This document shows, one piece after another, positions 10,366 through 22,622 of a stretch of 64,000 nucleotides of DNA. The first letter of the stretch is position 1. Each line of letters starts with the position of its first letter. The position numbers and the translations under genes were made by a program. Source of the DNA: Cavia porcellus (Eukaryota > Chordata > Mammalia > Rodentia > Caviidae); NCBI RefSeq assembly GCF_034190915.1, contig NW_026947502.1:36796785-36860784 (forward strand). The letters are read 5' to 3'. The notes beneath the pieces were generated by a model. It had not been told where the DNA came from and made no database searches. It saw only the letters and a list, made by a program, of their open reading frames with translations.

Positions 10366-13300
10366 TGAGTTTAGATGCTATCCTGCATTTCATGAAACTG
10401 GCTACAAAATCAGAGTAACACACATAGAGCTGTTTTGGAGATATTTATAAATATATACACTATTTTTAAAAAAGGAAATAGTTTTACAGTAGAAATGGCC
10501 AGCAAGATTTCCTAATTGATTTATCCAATGAATATGATTTATATACCTACCATGTACAGTTTATGGCCTAGAAATTTTAAAATGAATAACCAAGATACTG
10601 ACACCAAATGCTTCCTGTCTGCTTGAGAAAGATGGCAGATAAGAGAATTATAGCGTAATATGGGAAGTATTTTGGTAGGCATAGAAACAAAATCAGGAAG
10701 CAATAGGATAAAGTAAGACTTCAACGTGGGCGAGTGTGTTCAGACTCCATCTGCCGAGGGAGACGAAGCTGTCATTTTAGGTTGAGGATTGAAACAGAAG
10801 AGTTCAGAAGGGCAAGAAAAGGGAATGAACTCTAGGCAAAGTACTACCTGAGCGAAGAGTGGGGTTAAGTCTCAGTAGCTTCGGGGGTGTGTGGTACCTC
10901 ACCATGAGAGGGCTGGAGAGAGAGACCAAAGATAAGCTAGAAAGGTAGACAGGAATGCAAGCCGTGGAGGTGACATTGCCCTGCACTCCAACACTTTGTG
11001 AACTCTTATGTTCTTACTCCTTGTTTAAGGGTCTTGCAAAAGTGTGGGTGCTGCGTTAGTAGGTCTAAGATGGGGCTGGAGAGTCAACTGTTTTAGAAAG
11101 TTCTAGGCGCTGCAGCTGTCACTGTTGCAATAAAGCATGGACTGCAGACCATACTTGTGGCAAATAATTACAACTTCTGTCTCCAGGATGCATTACCCAC
11201 GTGCTAAGATGTGAAACTTTCAGCCCAATGAGAGAAGGGTTGGGTCAAACATGAGCCAAAGAGAGCCTTGTGATGGGGGATTCTGCCCCAAAGTCACTCC
11301 CAGAGTGACTGTGGGTGCCCTGTCAATAACCCTTCCCCCACGACTGGTGATGTGAATGAGGCGGAGAAGCAGTCCTAGTACAAATGACCTGGACTGCACT
11401 GTCCGAAGCACAACTGGGCCTTTTCCGGGGGCACCCCAAGTGATCACAGTTACCCAGTGCCTGATACTTCCTGTCAGCACGGCCGGAGCCTTCTCAGCAG
11501 TGAGCACCCAGAGACGAAGCCCTGGCTCCAGTTCACCGCTGCAGTGGGCTGCGGTTCATCTCCAGCTGCGCTGAGTTTAGAAGCAGCATAGCTCTCTCAG
11601 GCTTAAAGGGAAAGACTATGTTACTCAGTGGCAGCAAAAATCTTGTTTTATCACCTTCCAACTTATTGTTTAATGATTATTTCATGGGTTTTATAAGTTA
11701 TTTGGTTGTCATTGAGCTTTCTCAAAATATGACCAAGGTTCTGGAATAGTAAAATGTCAGGTTGTGTCAAATGAATGAAAACTTGCCTTTCTGCAGGGTC
11801 AGTCTGCCTTCGGTTATCCCTATATCTAAGTTTGTGTGTATAAATATATCCACACAATCTGGTTATGTCCGCAGTGCATTTCTAGACAGGAAACTGGTGC
11901 CGTGGTATTCACTGCCATTGGAGAGGAGAACAGGGGAAGGCAGGGAGTTGGAGTTGGGTGTGGGAGGGAATTTTCTGGCTTTTTTTCGTATTGAAATTTT
12001 TTCTGACATGATGACTAAATTTTGTCTTTCCCTCTGCTGCTCTAGGTAATCATCTGTTTCCTTCTGGGTCATCCAGTGTTAAAACTGTTGTTCTGCAGTT
12101 TTAAACGTCTCCTGAAGTTGAAATACAGGTTGTTAAACTGCCTCGAGTCTGTTGGTAAGGAAATCAATCTGTGAAATATGAAATTTCCCATAATTATATC
12201 CAGGTTTTCTCCAATTATTTCTTCAGTTGATAATTTCTTCCTTCTCTTTAGACACTTGAAATGAGATGCAGCTTTACAAAATAAAAAGGGACTCGGGGGA
12301 AAGATATTTCCTTTGAATACAGTCAAAACATGTTGGAGTTCTCAGTCCGTCTTCTCCCCTGTGCCCCCACACTACAATATCATAGAACTGTGCAGAAAAG
12401 CACATTCCAGATATGTGCTATCCAGACGAGTAACACTTGATGGAGAGCTTCCATTATGCTATTATATATTTATAAGTACAGAAGAAGCATTATTGTCTCC
12501 CATAAATACTAAGAGTATTAAACATTTAACAGTTACAACCCATCTGCAATCTCCTCTGACTTATATAAAACCTCATTTCAGTAAGTTGGAGCAAGCTTTC
12601 AAACTCATTTAGACACTAAAGTTCTACTGGTAGTGACTATTGTGCAACTGAGAGCTGAAATAATTTGAGCTAGGGCTCTGCCATTCTGTACTTCATTTCC
12701 TCTCCTCCAAGGGGGTAGCAGTTTTGTTCAAAAAGACTTAAAAGCAGTGCTTCCTGAAACTCATTTGTCTGCCTACAGCTAATAAGTCTGTATTTAGAAA
12801 TCCTTACATTTGAGCTTTCATCTCTGAGGGACATAGGGTTAAAACATGCTTTCAATATAATAATTAACAGCAAGCCAACCCCGTTTCATAAATGTTTCCA
12901 GCAAAAACATGGTGTTGGATTTGATCTAGGGTGGCTGTGCCTGAGGTAGAAAGCTAAGAGCTACTAGATTTTTTTTTCTTTAAATAAAGTCTTCAGTCTC
13001 TCTCCAATGATCAACCTCTCAGGAAAAAGACTGTTTTTCGAGAAACAGAACTGTCTCCTAAATATACTGTCAAACCACTGCTTAAGAGACATAGAACATT
13101 TATTGAAGTTGCCATAAGGCCATGTACTTTCCACGCAAGAAGGAACCTGAATTATTTAACACCGTGAATTCTAAACCTGGTTTCTCAGCACAATGGATAC
13201 ATAGAGCTTACAAAGAGAAAGAGCTTGTCTCCATCATGGCCTTCTGAATGAAGATAAATGCTTTAGAGGTGAGGCCTTGGAGTCTACATGCTTCTTGGGT

Positions 13301-13706
13301 CATTCTAATAACACATACTTTTCTTATTGCATAATAGAATGTTTAGAAAAAATAGTCCAGAACTGTGTTAACTGTTATAAAAATGTATATGCCTTCAGGG
13401 GCTAACCAGAGAACAGAAATACGAGGCAGTCTTGTACCAAACCAAAGGAACTAGTACACTGAATATAAGAACCTCCAATTGAAAACATTCAAATTGGCAT
13501 TTAAATTTTTTAATATCAAGGTTTTCAAAAACCATGGCATGTTGATTTCTTATGAAGCTAAACTTCAGAATATTAACAATATTTTACCATACTTTCTCTC
13601 TCTGTCTCCTAATTCAATGATTTTAAGACACTGTCACTGCTTTAAAATATGGGGAACTTTTCTAACATAACAATTATTTCAGCTAACAAATTACAAGTAA
13701 ATCTTT
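10366..13706. other. unassigned non-coding DNA, 3.3 kb
   Basis: I see no convincing exon or repeat family. Open frames stay under 100 codons. The portion 11220-11575 has more CpG than its surroundings and contains a second copy of a short sequence from 3205-3254/9881-9920. It could hold unannotated exons or regulatory DNA, but nothing in the sequence shows this directly. Confidence 0.45.
11355..11470 (+). repeat. short diverged duplicate of the L1 pre-insertion site
   Basis: The order gaatgaggcggagaagcag, aaatgacct, gaagcacaactgggcc, cacagttacccag parallels gattgaggaaggaaaag, atgactt, gaagctcaatctggcc, cacagttacccag, which is read across the L1 pair (3205-3254 joined to 9881-9920). Origin unknown. 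Confidence 0.5.
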
Positions 13707-13862
13707 ATGCTGGATGTCGTGGCACATGCCAATAATCCCTGGAAGCTGAGTCAGAAGAATCTCACTATGAATTTGAGGCTAGCCTGGGCTATTCACTGAG
13801 TTCAAGGCCAGCCTGAACTACATAGTGGGATTCTATCTCACAAAACAAAACAAAACAAAAGA
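13707..13862 (+). mobile_element. B1-family SINE
   Basis: It contains gctggatgtcgtggcacatg, gaggctagcctgggctat, the duplicated aaggccagcctgaactac, and a tail of (aaaac) repeats. The head is diverged. Confidence 0.9.
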
Positions 13863-14199
13863 ATACTTTATCCTCTGTATCCCATTTCTCTGTTTCACTA
13901 GTATCTTAAAAGTTAGCTTGGTCAAGTTAAAATCTACCAGTTGCACTCAATTGCTATAGTTCTTGTATTTCTTTTAATCTAGATGGTTTACCTTATCCTT
14001 TTTTTTTTCTTTTTTGTGCCGTTAACTTGTTGAAGAAACCAGACTTGTCTTTAGGCTGTGTCTCTTTCTTAGAATGGCTAATTGCTTCCTTGTTTTATCA
14101 TTTTACTTATTCCCATTTTACTTGTTAAATCCAGAAAGTTAAATCTAGCAGATTGGTTAGGTTAAGCCTCAACTGTTTCAGTAAAAATACTTTATGGAT
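13863..14199. other. unassigned AT-rich DNA
   Basis: Nothing recognised; T-rich with short homopolymers and no open frame of note. Confidence 0.5.
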
Positions 14200-14321
14200 G
14201 ATAATTTGTATTTTTTTTTTCTTCTTTTTATCAGTACCGGGGATCGAACTCACAACTGCCTGCTTGCAAGGCAGGCGCTTATGCCACTGAGCTAAATCCC
14301 CAGCCCCGATAATTTGTATTT
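14200..14321 (-). mobile_element. ID SINE with target-site duplication
   Basis: Element proper 14214-14307 on the minus strand: T-run, then ggggatcgaactcacaac (box B) and tgagctaaatccccagccc (head). The duplication gataatttgtattt is identical at 14200-14213 and 14308-14321. Confidence 0.94.
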
Positions 14322-14864
14322 CACTTTATGTCTTGTCAGAGGCATGCAATGTCTGATGTGTCCCTAGCATCACGTAGATGTTGGATGAGAGGACTGATCA
14401 ATGGACCCTGGTGGTGGCATCTTGAGCCTTCCAGTGTGAAGTTTCCCATCAGCAATTCTCCTACTGGCTTCAGTATTCACGGATGATTGTTGCATACAAT
14501 CCATTAGCATTTGCAATATACTTATTTCTTAACACCATCATTGTTTCTACATTCATGAACTAAGACTTTCTGAGAAAGAGAACAAACCCTCATCAACTAT
14601 GGTAATTTTACTTTGAAGATGACGTTTGTTTAAAATCAGTAACAGATTACTTATAGAGAAATGAGTTAATTTTCTAAAATAAATGTGTGCTTAAGCACTG
14701 CCCTATCCCAAGTAAGCACTTCCTTATAGTGGGTCCCGCATAAGGACTACTGGCCCCAAATCCCAGCCCTCGATTCCTCCTCAGCCCGAGGCTCGCTGTG
14801 TCAGCAGCAGCAGGCACTCACTAGGGTTTCCCATCCCAGCCTCACATAGCTCTAACACTGCAGC
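14322..14864. other. unassigned non-coding DNA
   Basis: No gene or repeat recognised. A moderately GC-rich patch (14730-14860) has no long open frame. Confidence 0.45.
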
Positions 14865-15052
14865 TCTTTTTTGCTTTTTCTGGTAGAATAGATTTAACCT
14901 AGAGCCTCATGCATGCTAGGCAAGTACTCCAGCAATGAGTTACGTCCCCAGTCCTTCAAAAAAATGTTTTCACTTTGAGACAGGGTTTTGCTAAACTGCC
15001 TTGATCTCCTGAATAGCTAAGATTACAGGAGTGTGCCATTATACCAGGTACA
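14865..15052 (-). mobile_element. B1-ID dimeric SINE (B1-dID type)
   Basis: The plus strand shows a reverse ID-like half (agcctcatgcatgctaggc, gagttacgtccccag) followed by a reverse B1-like half (ttgagacagggttttgc, aagattacaggagtgtgcc). In transcription sense this is B1 then ID, the B1-dID plan known from several non-murid rodents. Both halves are diverged. Confidence 0.7.
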
Positions 15053-15149
15053 TAGTTCTTTAAAGTCCTCAAATATTGATTATTTATTAATTATTAATTG
15101 GTTATTAATTCCTCTAGTCAACAAATAGATATTGATTTTTTGTATTTAA

Positions 15150-15345
15150 ACCTTTATTTTATTTTAAAGAGAATAAAGGTTTTTAAAAAAAGGAAACCTA
15201 ATAAAGACAATCAGAACAAAACAATGAAAATGACACAGAATTTCAAAAAAAGGGGGCTGGGGATTTAGCTCAGCGGCATAAGCACCTGCCTTGCAAGCAG
15301 GCAGTCGTGAGTTCGATCCCCGGTACCGATAAAAAGGAAAAAGAC

Positions 15346-15378
<33 letters not shown>

Positions 15379-15830
15379 AAGATAATAGGAAATCAACAGT
15401 GGCTACCATAATGTCTGTTCTTATCTTCAAAATAGTTGGCCATACCATCAGACATAATAAAATCAAACAAAACAGAATAAAACCAAATCAAACAAAACAA
15501 TAAAAATGATACAGAATTTTAAAACAAGATCATAGGGAATTAACAATGGCTACCACCTTCCCTTTTTAGATTTTCCTCTCTTTCCACTTTCACAATATCT
15601 CTTGTACATTTTGGATTCTACTAACTCCTTTAGTTTTTTATTTTAGAGAGACAGCATGATGTTCATTCATGTGAGTCCAAACCATTTCACTCATGAGCAT
15701 GATCTCAAGTTGCATCCATTTACCTACTAGATCCTTGAGATTATCCTTCTTTGTGGCTGAGTAGCTTTCCATTGAAATACTTATTATTTGTTGTATATGA
15801 TGAAAGTTTTAACAAGTCCAGTCACTGGCA
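15150..15830 (-). mobile_element. 5'-truncated L1 3' end, antisense
   Basis: The plus strand holds the reverse complement of the tandem L1 3' UTR units (gaacaagataataggaaatc, cagtggctaccataatg, repeated as caatggctaccacc). Next comes the reversed ORF2 end (tcatgagcatgatctcaag, gcatccatttacctac). The 3' end with ctttattttattttaaag is at the left. An ID element interrupts it. Confidence 0.8.
15252..15375 (+). mobile_element. ID SINE inserted in the L1 3' end
   Basis: Intact ID: ggggctggggatttagctc, gagttcgatccccggtacc, then gataaaaaggaaaaagac and an A-run of about 28. It interrupts a 3' UTR unit. I did not find a clear duplication because both flanks are A-rich. Confidence 0.92.
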
Positions 15831-16029
15831 GAACCAAAGTATGACCTAGCATGGATGTACAATTAGGATTATCCTGTGTCAACTTTGTTCTTTAAAAGCC
15901 ACCTTTTAAGAAAGGTGTTATTATAATAAGAAGTGAATTTATTATTATAATAAATAGTGCAGTACTATGTCCATCACCTTCACAGTCAAGCCCTTTAGAC
16001 TTCATTTTCTTACTGAAGATCATTTCTTT

Positions 16030-16105
16030 TTGTGGAGGAGGGAAGGGCAGGAATTGAACTCTGGGCTTGGTAGGTACTGTGTTGCTAAGCTATGTCCCTG
16101 GCCCT
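16030..16105 (-). repeat. old ID-like SINE fragment
   Basis: The plus strand has gaattgaactctgggcttgg, taggtactgtgttgctaagc, tatgtccctggccc, a decayed reverse ID head and box B. Confidence 0.55.
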
Positions 16106-16899
16106 GGTGATCGTTTCTGAACTCTGCCTAAATAGGAATTCTGAATTATTTCTAAGTCTACAACTTACCCAAAGAACACCCTTTCACGTATTGAATATCA
16201 GAAAAATAGTCCATTTCTTGTCTCCAGGAAATCCTGATTTTTCTTCCTCTGACTTTTTAAATGTGTAGCCCTTACGGTGGTATCTTGGAAGTACAGAGGA
16301 TAATAATGTCATCATCTCCTTCATTTTCGCTACCCAAATTCTATTAAAGTCTTTTGGCAGGCATAGTAAAGTTGAAAGAATTTTAATGTGTTTCTTGCCT
16401 TTGCATTTCCTATTCCACCAGAGGCACTCATTTATCTTGAGAGGTTTACAGCATTACAAGAGCGAAAGGAGGAAATATGCAGCACTGAATTAGCAGTAAA
16501 ACAAGAACATAGAAGTTTAACTTCATCACTGAAGTCATAATTTTTTTAGGCTCCAATTCACATGAAAGCCAGTAGTAGAGAGGGCTCAGGTAATGAAGAA
16601 AGGTTAAGACTCTGCCAAAGATGAAGGATGGAAATCCCATTACTCTAAGTCCTGAGAAAATGTGGAAATAAAGATGGGCAGAGGGAAGGAAGAACATAGA
16701 AGTAGCAAGAACTAGCCAGGCTTGAAAGAAAGTACATAAATGGAAGCTGGTGTGTTGTCACTACTACCCTTAGAGCCAGGTAAGAGGGGGCGCTGAACTT
16801 CAGAGGACCCCGTTCCAGCACTTTGCCCCACAAGACGAAGAATCAGTAAGGCCAATTTTAGGGCATGGCCTGGTACCACAGATTCCAGAATCCTCCACC
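16106..16899. other. unassigned non-coding DNA
   Basis: No exon or repeat recognised. Two minus-strand open frames of 62 and 83 codons (16446-16833) look like chance. Confidence 0.45.
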
Positions 16900-17240
16900 T
16901 GTTATGATTTCTATCCAGTGTCCCTTCAAAGCCTTATGCACATGTAGATAAGCCTTTGGAGAGGCGATTCAATTATGGGGCATGATACTCATCACTCATG
17001 AGTTTATAGCTAAATGTGCTATTGGGAGGCAAAGCCTGGTTGGAGGAGGTGGTCACTGTGAGTGTGACCCAAGGATCTATCTTGTTCCCTCCTCTCTTGA
17101 TCACTCTCTGCTTCTTGTCTGCCATGTTGCCCTCCTTGGAACTAGACAACTATGGAATGAACCCTCTACGAACTCAGCCAAAAGTTTTTTTTAATTTGTG
17201 GTGGTCAGATACTGTATCACAGCAATGAGAGAATAACTCA
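16900..17240 (+). repeat. left LTR of the plus-strand MaLR-like element
   Basis: It begins TG, shows gagtttatagctaaatgtg and gaatgaaccctctacgaac, and ends near gagagaataactca, immediately before the tggtgc primer-site-like sequence. It is clearly diverged from the right LTR, so the insertion is old. Confidence 0.75.
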
Positions 17241-17837
17241 GATTTTGGTGCTAATAATGAGGTTAGTGCTGTGATGTTACCTGAAGCCATTGGAACTAGC
17301 TTGTTGGGGAGTTTTGAAAAGTTTGGAGATTCCAGCTAGAAAAACAGTCCTAAAATTCTGTAAGCCAAGCTTGATGGGAGATTCTGGTCAGAGCTCAGAA
17401 GATCAGAATGCTGGTAGAAATGCAGCTGATAAACCTCAGCTACAGAAGTTTCAGTTGGGAACAAGGACTACTGGCAGTTGGACTCCAGGCCATGTGTGCT
17501 ATGCTCTGGCAGAAAATTTGTCTACGTTTTGCTCCTGTCTTTAGACATTTCAGAAGTCTGAGATTAAGGGTGGCAGGCTTAGATTGATATTAGAGTGAGA
17601 TTAATCTGGCAGAAGGGATTTCAAAGCAGGCTAATGTTGAGGTGATAGCATGACTCCTGTTGAGGGCTTTTAACCAGCTCTACCTGGAGAATCGCAAGCA
17701 AAAGCACAGGGGAATGATTTAAGGTTTTGATTTTAACCAGGAAGGAAGCTCCTGTAAAGTTGGGATCTGCAAAGATGGAGCAGGAGATCGTTTAGTTGTT
17801 GAAAAGACTAGCATTGAAAAGAAGCTAAATTGTAAAG

Positions 17838-17985
17838 TTTTGTTTTTTGAGACAGGGTCCCACTCTGAAGTTGTGGCTGGCCTTGAACTCACTAAGTAGC
17901 CCAGACTGGATTTGAACTCAGTGATCCTCCTGCCTCTGCCTCCCAAGTGCTAGGATTACAGGTGTGTGCCACCATACCTGGCCAA
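17838..17985 (-). mobile_element. B1-family SINE inside the MaLR-like element
   Basis: Reverse B1: gttttttgagacagggtccc, ggccttgaactcactaag, cccagactggatttgaac, gtgctaggattacaggtgtg, accatacctggcc. Well preserved. Confidence 0.94.
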
Positions 17986-19108
17986 ACTGTAAAGTTGACA
18001 CTACCTATTTGACATTACCAAATACTGGGTTAAACTACTCAATTTTTTATTTATTTTCTTATTGCTTCAAAAGATGATTGTGTTCTACTTTTGTTATATA
18101 CCAAATTTAAGATGTATAGACATTGTTATCTATATTGTTCTGTGAAAGAGGTCAGTGTTGTAGGGAGCTTGCTCACTTAAAGCAGAAAAATAAATAATTT
18201 TCAGTGGAAAACAAACAAACACAAATCCAAATATTTTATAACAGGATGATAGGAAAAATACCTTGAGAGAACATGAGGAACATTTGACACCACCATTCAC
18301 AGATTTGAAGTTGCAAAGTGAAAGCTTTTGCTATGAGAAGAACACCCCAGTACACCATGCTCCAGACTGCCTACTATGTAGAGGATTTGATTCAGTTTAC
18401 AGCACCTAGCCATCCGGACATTCAGAGACCCGCTATGGCCACAGGACAAGGGTACTTCACTACTGCTCCATTTGGCAGCAGACCTTGGCATGATGCACGT
18501 GATGCTGGTTTTACATGCATACAGAACATAAGAGTTACAGCATCAGGAAGGCTTCCACTCAGATTTCAGGGGGAGGCCTGGAAGGCCAGGCACTGTGCCC
18601 CTGAGTGCGAAGCTGTTAAAGTGAAGTCTAAAATTCAGTGGAGCTTCCAGGATATTGAAAAAGCCACAAATCTGGAGTATTTAAGGAAAGTCACAAGGCG
18701 TGAACAAAGGCAGCCCAAAAGAGAAGCCACTGGCAGTACCACACAGTGGGATCACTCAAGCCCTTTGGCGTTCATATGTCACCACAAACTTGACCTGGCT
18801 TCTGGGCATGTGTGAAATTACAGGATTTAATGATTGCCTTGCTGGGGTTCAGGTTTGCTTTGGTTCTGTTTCTATTTTCCTATTATTCTCCTTTGGAATA
18901 GCAATGTTTTCCCTGTTGGCAATATTAAACTTTTTCTTTAGTTTCATAGGGGTTCATAACTGGAAATTTGACTTAAGTTTTAGACGAGACTCTGAACTTG
19001 AACTTTTCAGCAATACTGAAACTACTAGGACTTTGGAAAATCTTAGAAATAGACTAAACCAATTTTGTATGAAAGGATTGGCATAAGTCTTTAGAAGCCG
19101 GGGCAGAA

Positions 19109-19503
19109 TGTTATGGTTTATACTAGATCTACCCCTAAAGCCTCATGCACTACTCATAGGTGGGGTCTGAGAAAGGTGACTGGATCATGAGGCATGATAC
19201 TCCTCAAGGGATTGGTGCACTAATCCACTGATGAATTTATAGCGGAATGTGATAATGCGTGGCAAAGTCTGGCTATAGAAGGTATGTCAGAGGGGATGTG
19301 TCCCAAAAGAGTCTCTCTCCTTCTCTCCTCCCTTGACTGCTCTCTGCTTTCTATCTGCCATGCCATGAGCTCTTTCTCTGCCATGCCACTCTGCCTTGGC
19401 CCCAGCTAACTACGGAGTGAAACCTCTACAAACTGTAAGCCTATCTTTTCTCCTTTCATTTCTGGATATCAGGTATTGTGTTCCCACGATGAAGGAAATA
19501 ACA
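19109..19503 (+). repeat. right LTR of the plus-strand MaLR-like element
   Basis: It starts tgttatggtttatactag, contains gcctcatgcactactcatag and gtgaaacctctacaaac, and ends about gaaggaaataaca. No intact AATAAA is seen at the expected place (agcctatcttttc), so the signal has decayed. Confidence 0.75.
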
Positions 19504-20480
19504 AGATACTTTCCTAACCCAAGACCTCTGTGGTCTTCTTCTCTGGGTCATTTTTAGACTGTGGTGCCAGGATTCCCAAGGTTCAAAGGAAGAAGGAGAG
19601 CTATTTGATAAAGATAGGGGTGACATGGAGCTTGAGCAAATGGATTACGGTTCCTCCACAAGTGTGAGGGGAGATTCTCAAGGGGTGAGAAGAAGGCTGG
19701 CTATGAGTTGGGAACGCTGAGGCCAAGATTTCTACACATATAGCTGACCTTCCAACCTCAGTTTCTCTTGATGGCATTGAAAGGGTAAAATTGGTGGGGA
19801 GGAGAGGAAGCTGGGCACAGACCATGAGCAAAGATCATCTGACTCAGGCTGGACAGAGTAAAAAGAAACCTTGTGTTCCAGTGGAGAAGGTAGTTTCCGG
19901 TGGGCAAAAATAGGAGATTGAGCTGGTGTGAAAGAACCACAACTTCCTCAATTCCAAGAAGGGAAAGTGGATGATGTTCTGTGGATATTGCTAGTGACGG
20001 CAAGAAGCTAAAGCTGACAAGCTGGAAAACCTTGGAGAAATCTTTTCCTTTCATTCTGCTTCAGCCCAGCAGCAGACACTATGAGATGTGGCCTGAGATG
20101 GAAAAATGCAATTAGTTTTGGATTTGCATCATTCAGTTATTTTTGCATAACCTACTGTAATTATGAAAATGTATTTACCAACCTAGAGAAACAACATAAA
20201 AACTTGCTAGTTTGATTTGTACCTTAAATATTACACATGTGGCATGTGGGGTGGGCTTGAGGTCACCTTCTTCAGACATGGCATAGAGGATGGATGCTAA
20301 GACAAATGGAGTTTTGGTTTTTTCCCCTGTCCAAGGTGGCTCAATAGCACCAGATTTGGAGGGAGAGGAAGCTAAAGTCAAAACAGTGCTTCAGGCATGG
20401 AAAATATCCAGGAGATGTACATATCTCAGAGGAGGATACAAAATGAAGTTGCTTAGATCATTTGAAGAAGGCATGGAATT
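19504..20480. other. unassigned non-coding DNA
   Basis: No exon or repeat recognised. Minus-strand frames of 76 and 98 codons (19601-20054) overlap and show no domain. Confidence 0.45.
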
Positions 20481-21045
20481 GTTTATTCCAGCACAATTAC
20501 AATAGCTAAGCTATAGTACAGCTTGGGTGGATGGACCCATGGACAGGAGGATGAAGAAAACATGCTGCCAGGAATGGTGGAGCATGCCTGTGATCCCAAC
20601 ATCTTGGGAGACTCAGGTAGGAGGATCATTAGGTTAAGCACAGCCTGGGCAACCTAATGAGATTATGTCTCAACATTTAAAATGTTAAAGTGTTTGGGAT
20701 GTAAATGTTCATTACAGAGCCCCTAGGTTTGGGTTCCATACCCAGTAATAAAAGAGAAAGTATATATATACACAATAGAATATTATTCAGCCATGAAGAA
20801 CAAATCATGTTATTTGTGGGAAGTGAAATAAGCCAGACTCAGAAAGTTAAATATCATGTTTCCTCTCACATGAGCAATTTAGAAAAAAGATAACACCAAA
20901 TCAATTAGGAGACTAATAGAGAAGAGGAAGGTGATGGGGGAGAGAAGAAGGGATTAAGGGAGGTAAACAGAGTATGTTATGTGCATGTTTCAATGTTTCA
21001 TGTGGCAAAATTAAACCTGCTGTATTGAATAATATGCTCTAAAAA
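20481..21045 (+). mobile_element. old L1 3' end, interrupted by a SINE
   Basis: It contains tattccagcacaattacaat, then after the SINE acaatagaatattattcagc, gaagtgaaataagccagac and tttcctctcacatgagc. These are hallmark sequences of the end of L1 ORF2 and the 3' UTR. It ends in gctctaaaaaaag. Diverged. Confidence 0.8.
20570..20757 (+). mobile_element. B1-ID dimeric SINE
   Basis: A B1 half (ccaggaatggtggagcatg, gtgatcccaacatcttggg, cacagcctgggcaacc) is followed by an ID-like half (tgtttgggatgtaaatg, gagcccctaggtttggg, ttccatacccagtaa). This is the B1-dID order in sense orientation. Confidence 0.75.
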
Positions 21046-22514
21046 AAGACATGGGATTTAAGAAGCCATAGTATTGAGGTTATGAAATCAGAAGCAAATA
21101 ACCTAGCAACTCACCTCTAAAGGCCATCCCAGACCAGCAGCAGACTCAAGGATAAAACCAGAGCAGCAGCCTGCAACAGAGGCTCTCCATTCCCCACCAA
21201 ATCACACAGGCCACACAGCAGAAAGCAGGAAAAAAGGCACTGGGATCAGCAGACACCGAGCCTATCAGTTAACAAATTCAAAAGGCATCTCTCCCTAGCC
21301 TCCTGCTTCCCCCAATATCCCCAAAATATGGGGAAAGGAGGGCTGGATATATTTGAGATAATACATACTGTATTTCTTTGCATATCTGAGCATTCATTAA
21401 ATTTTCAACCCTACTACCACAGATTAAAACCATGTTATTATTTTGGATGTAGGATTGAAAAAAATCACATTACTGAATTTTCAAGTTTACCTTTGTAGTT
21501 TTAAAATATATTTGCAAATATGGAGATCTCACTGCTTCTCCTACCCAACCTACTTTTCTTAGACCACAATTAAGTCTCAAATTTAGGTGAGCATCAGAAT
21601 CACATAGAGGCCTTTAAAAACACTGAATCAGAAAAAAAGATATTCTGCATTTGTGGATATTGTAGTGTGGTACCCAATTGCTGAAATTTAATGACAAATG
21701 GACACTTATTAACATTCTCGAGGAGAGATGGGAACATAGTACAGTGGTGAACAACAGAGAACTAGCCGCTCAGAGATTTGGTGTAGAGATAGTGAAATAC
21801 AGCAATGTGAAGAAAAGAAGAGAGAGAGTTGGTCCCTAGAACACAGCAAAAATATGAATTGAGAACTGCAGCCCATGGGAAGAGCAAAGAGAGGGAGACC
21901 TCAATGCAGAAGGAGGAAGAGGCAAATGGTGCATTTTCTGAGTGTTGACTCACTGCAGGGAGGAACAACTTTCACCTACAGATGTATGATGATTACTGGT
22001 GACCCCAGAGGCTTCATGGAGAAAATCACCAGGGGAATGCACCAGTGAATCCAGTGGGCTACCTGGCTGGTGAGTTACTTGGGTTCAGAGATTCCTTACA
22101 AGAGAGAGCCATTGGCTGGTAGGCATTTTAAAGTGGCCAACGGAGCTTGGAACTCAAGAGTAGCTGTGGGTTGGCTCCACCTAGTGGCTCCCAGTGTGAG
22201 GGTGAGGCAGAACAGATTTCAAATCCAAGGTCAAGGAGCCAAGGTCAAACTGGCAGAAGGCACATGGCGTGTTGCAGACTCAACAAATCAGGTTCCAGCC
22301 TCACAGACAGAAACAATCTGGAATTTCAGTGGAACCAAGTGTTCAGGCTTGCTGGGATTATCAACTACCTGCCATAAATCTCCAGCTGGCTTCCTGAGAT
22401 TAATTAACATGGATCTAGGCTCTGTCTGCCCATTCCACCAGTGACAACAGAGACATGCCCTGAAATGGGGCTTTTTTTTTTTTTAAATACTTCTGTTTTG
22501 TTTGTTTCTTTCTT
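21046..22514. other. unassigned DNA, possibly the 5' UTR of the old L1 downstream
   Basis: 21070-21330 and 21960-22440 are less AT-rich than the surrounding DNA and resemble L1 5' leader composition. They lie upstream of the L1 ORF1 remnant at 23.3 kb. No family match can be shown from the sequence alone. A 124-codon open frame (22070-22444) has no recognisable domain. Confidence 0.35.
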
Positions 22515-22622
22515 TTTTTTATTTTCCTTTTTTTTTTTTTTTTTTACCAGGATTGAACTCATGGCCTTGTGCTTGCCAGGCAAGTGCTATACATACCACT
22601 CAGCTATATCCCTGGCCTCTTT
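22515..22622 (-). mobile_element. ID-like SINE
   Basis: A long T-run is followed by accaggattgaactcatgg, cttgtgcttgccaggcaagt, cactcagctatatccctggc, the reverse of an ID head. It belongs to a different, older subfamily than the CCTTGCAAGCAGG copies. Confidence 0.85.

Larger units (their letters stand above)
16900..19503 (+). mobile_element. MaLR-like LTR element with both LTRs
   Basis: Two direct repeats flank a 1.87-kb interior. The left LTR, about 16900-17240, starts tgttatgatttctatcc. The right LTR, about 19109-19503, starts tgttatggtttatactag. Both contain aatttatagc/agtttatagc, a pyrimidine-rich ctgctt...ctgccatg core and a gaacc/gaaacctctac block. The interior starts actcagattttggtgc, as in ERVL-MaLR elements. 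Its ORFs resemble no pol gene; the same interior occurs inverted at 38.96-40.39 kb. A 165-codon frame (18318-18815) lies inside it. A B1 is inserted at 17838-17985. I could not confirm a flanking duplication. Confidence 0.8.

Noticed and set aside
11356..11574. 72-codon frame in the CpG-richer patch as an exon
   Set aside because: No splice-site support on a neighbouring exon, no recognised protein, and the reverse frame is equally open.
10366..16899. TRIM36 5' exons, expected downstream of PGGT1B in human order
   Set aside because: I looked for the TRIM36 N-terminal RING region on the minus strand and found nothing similar; the gene probably lies left of the window.
18318..18815. 165-codon open frame as a possible gene
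   Set aside because: It lies inside the MaLR-like interior, has no known domain, and related sequence occurs in the second MaLR copy on the other strand in broken form.
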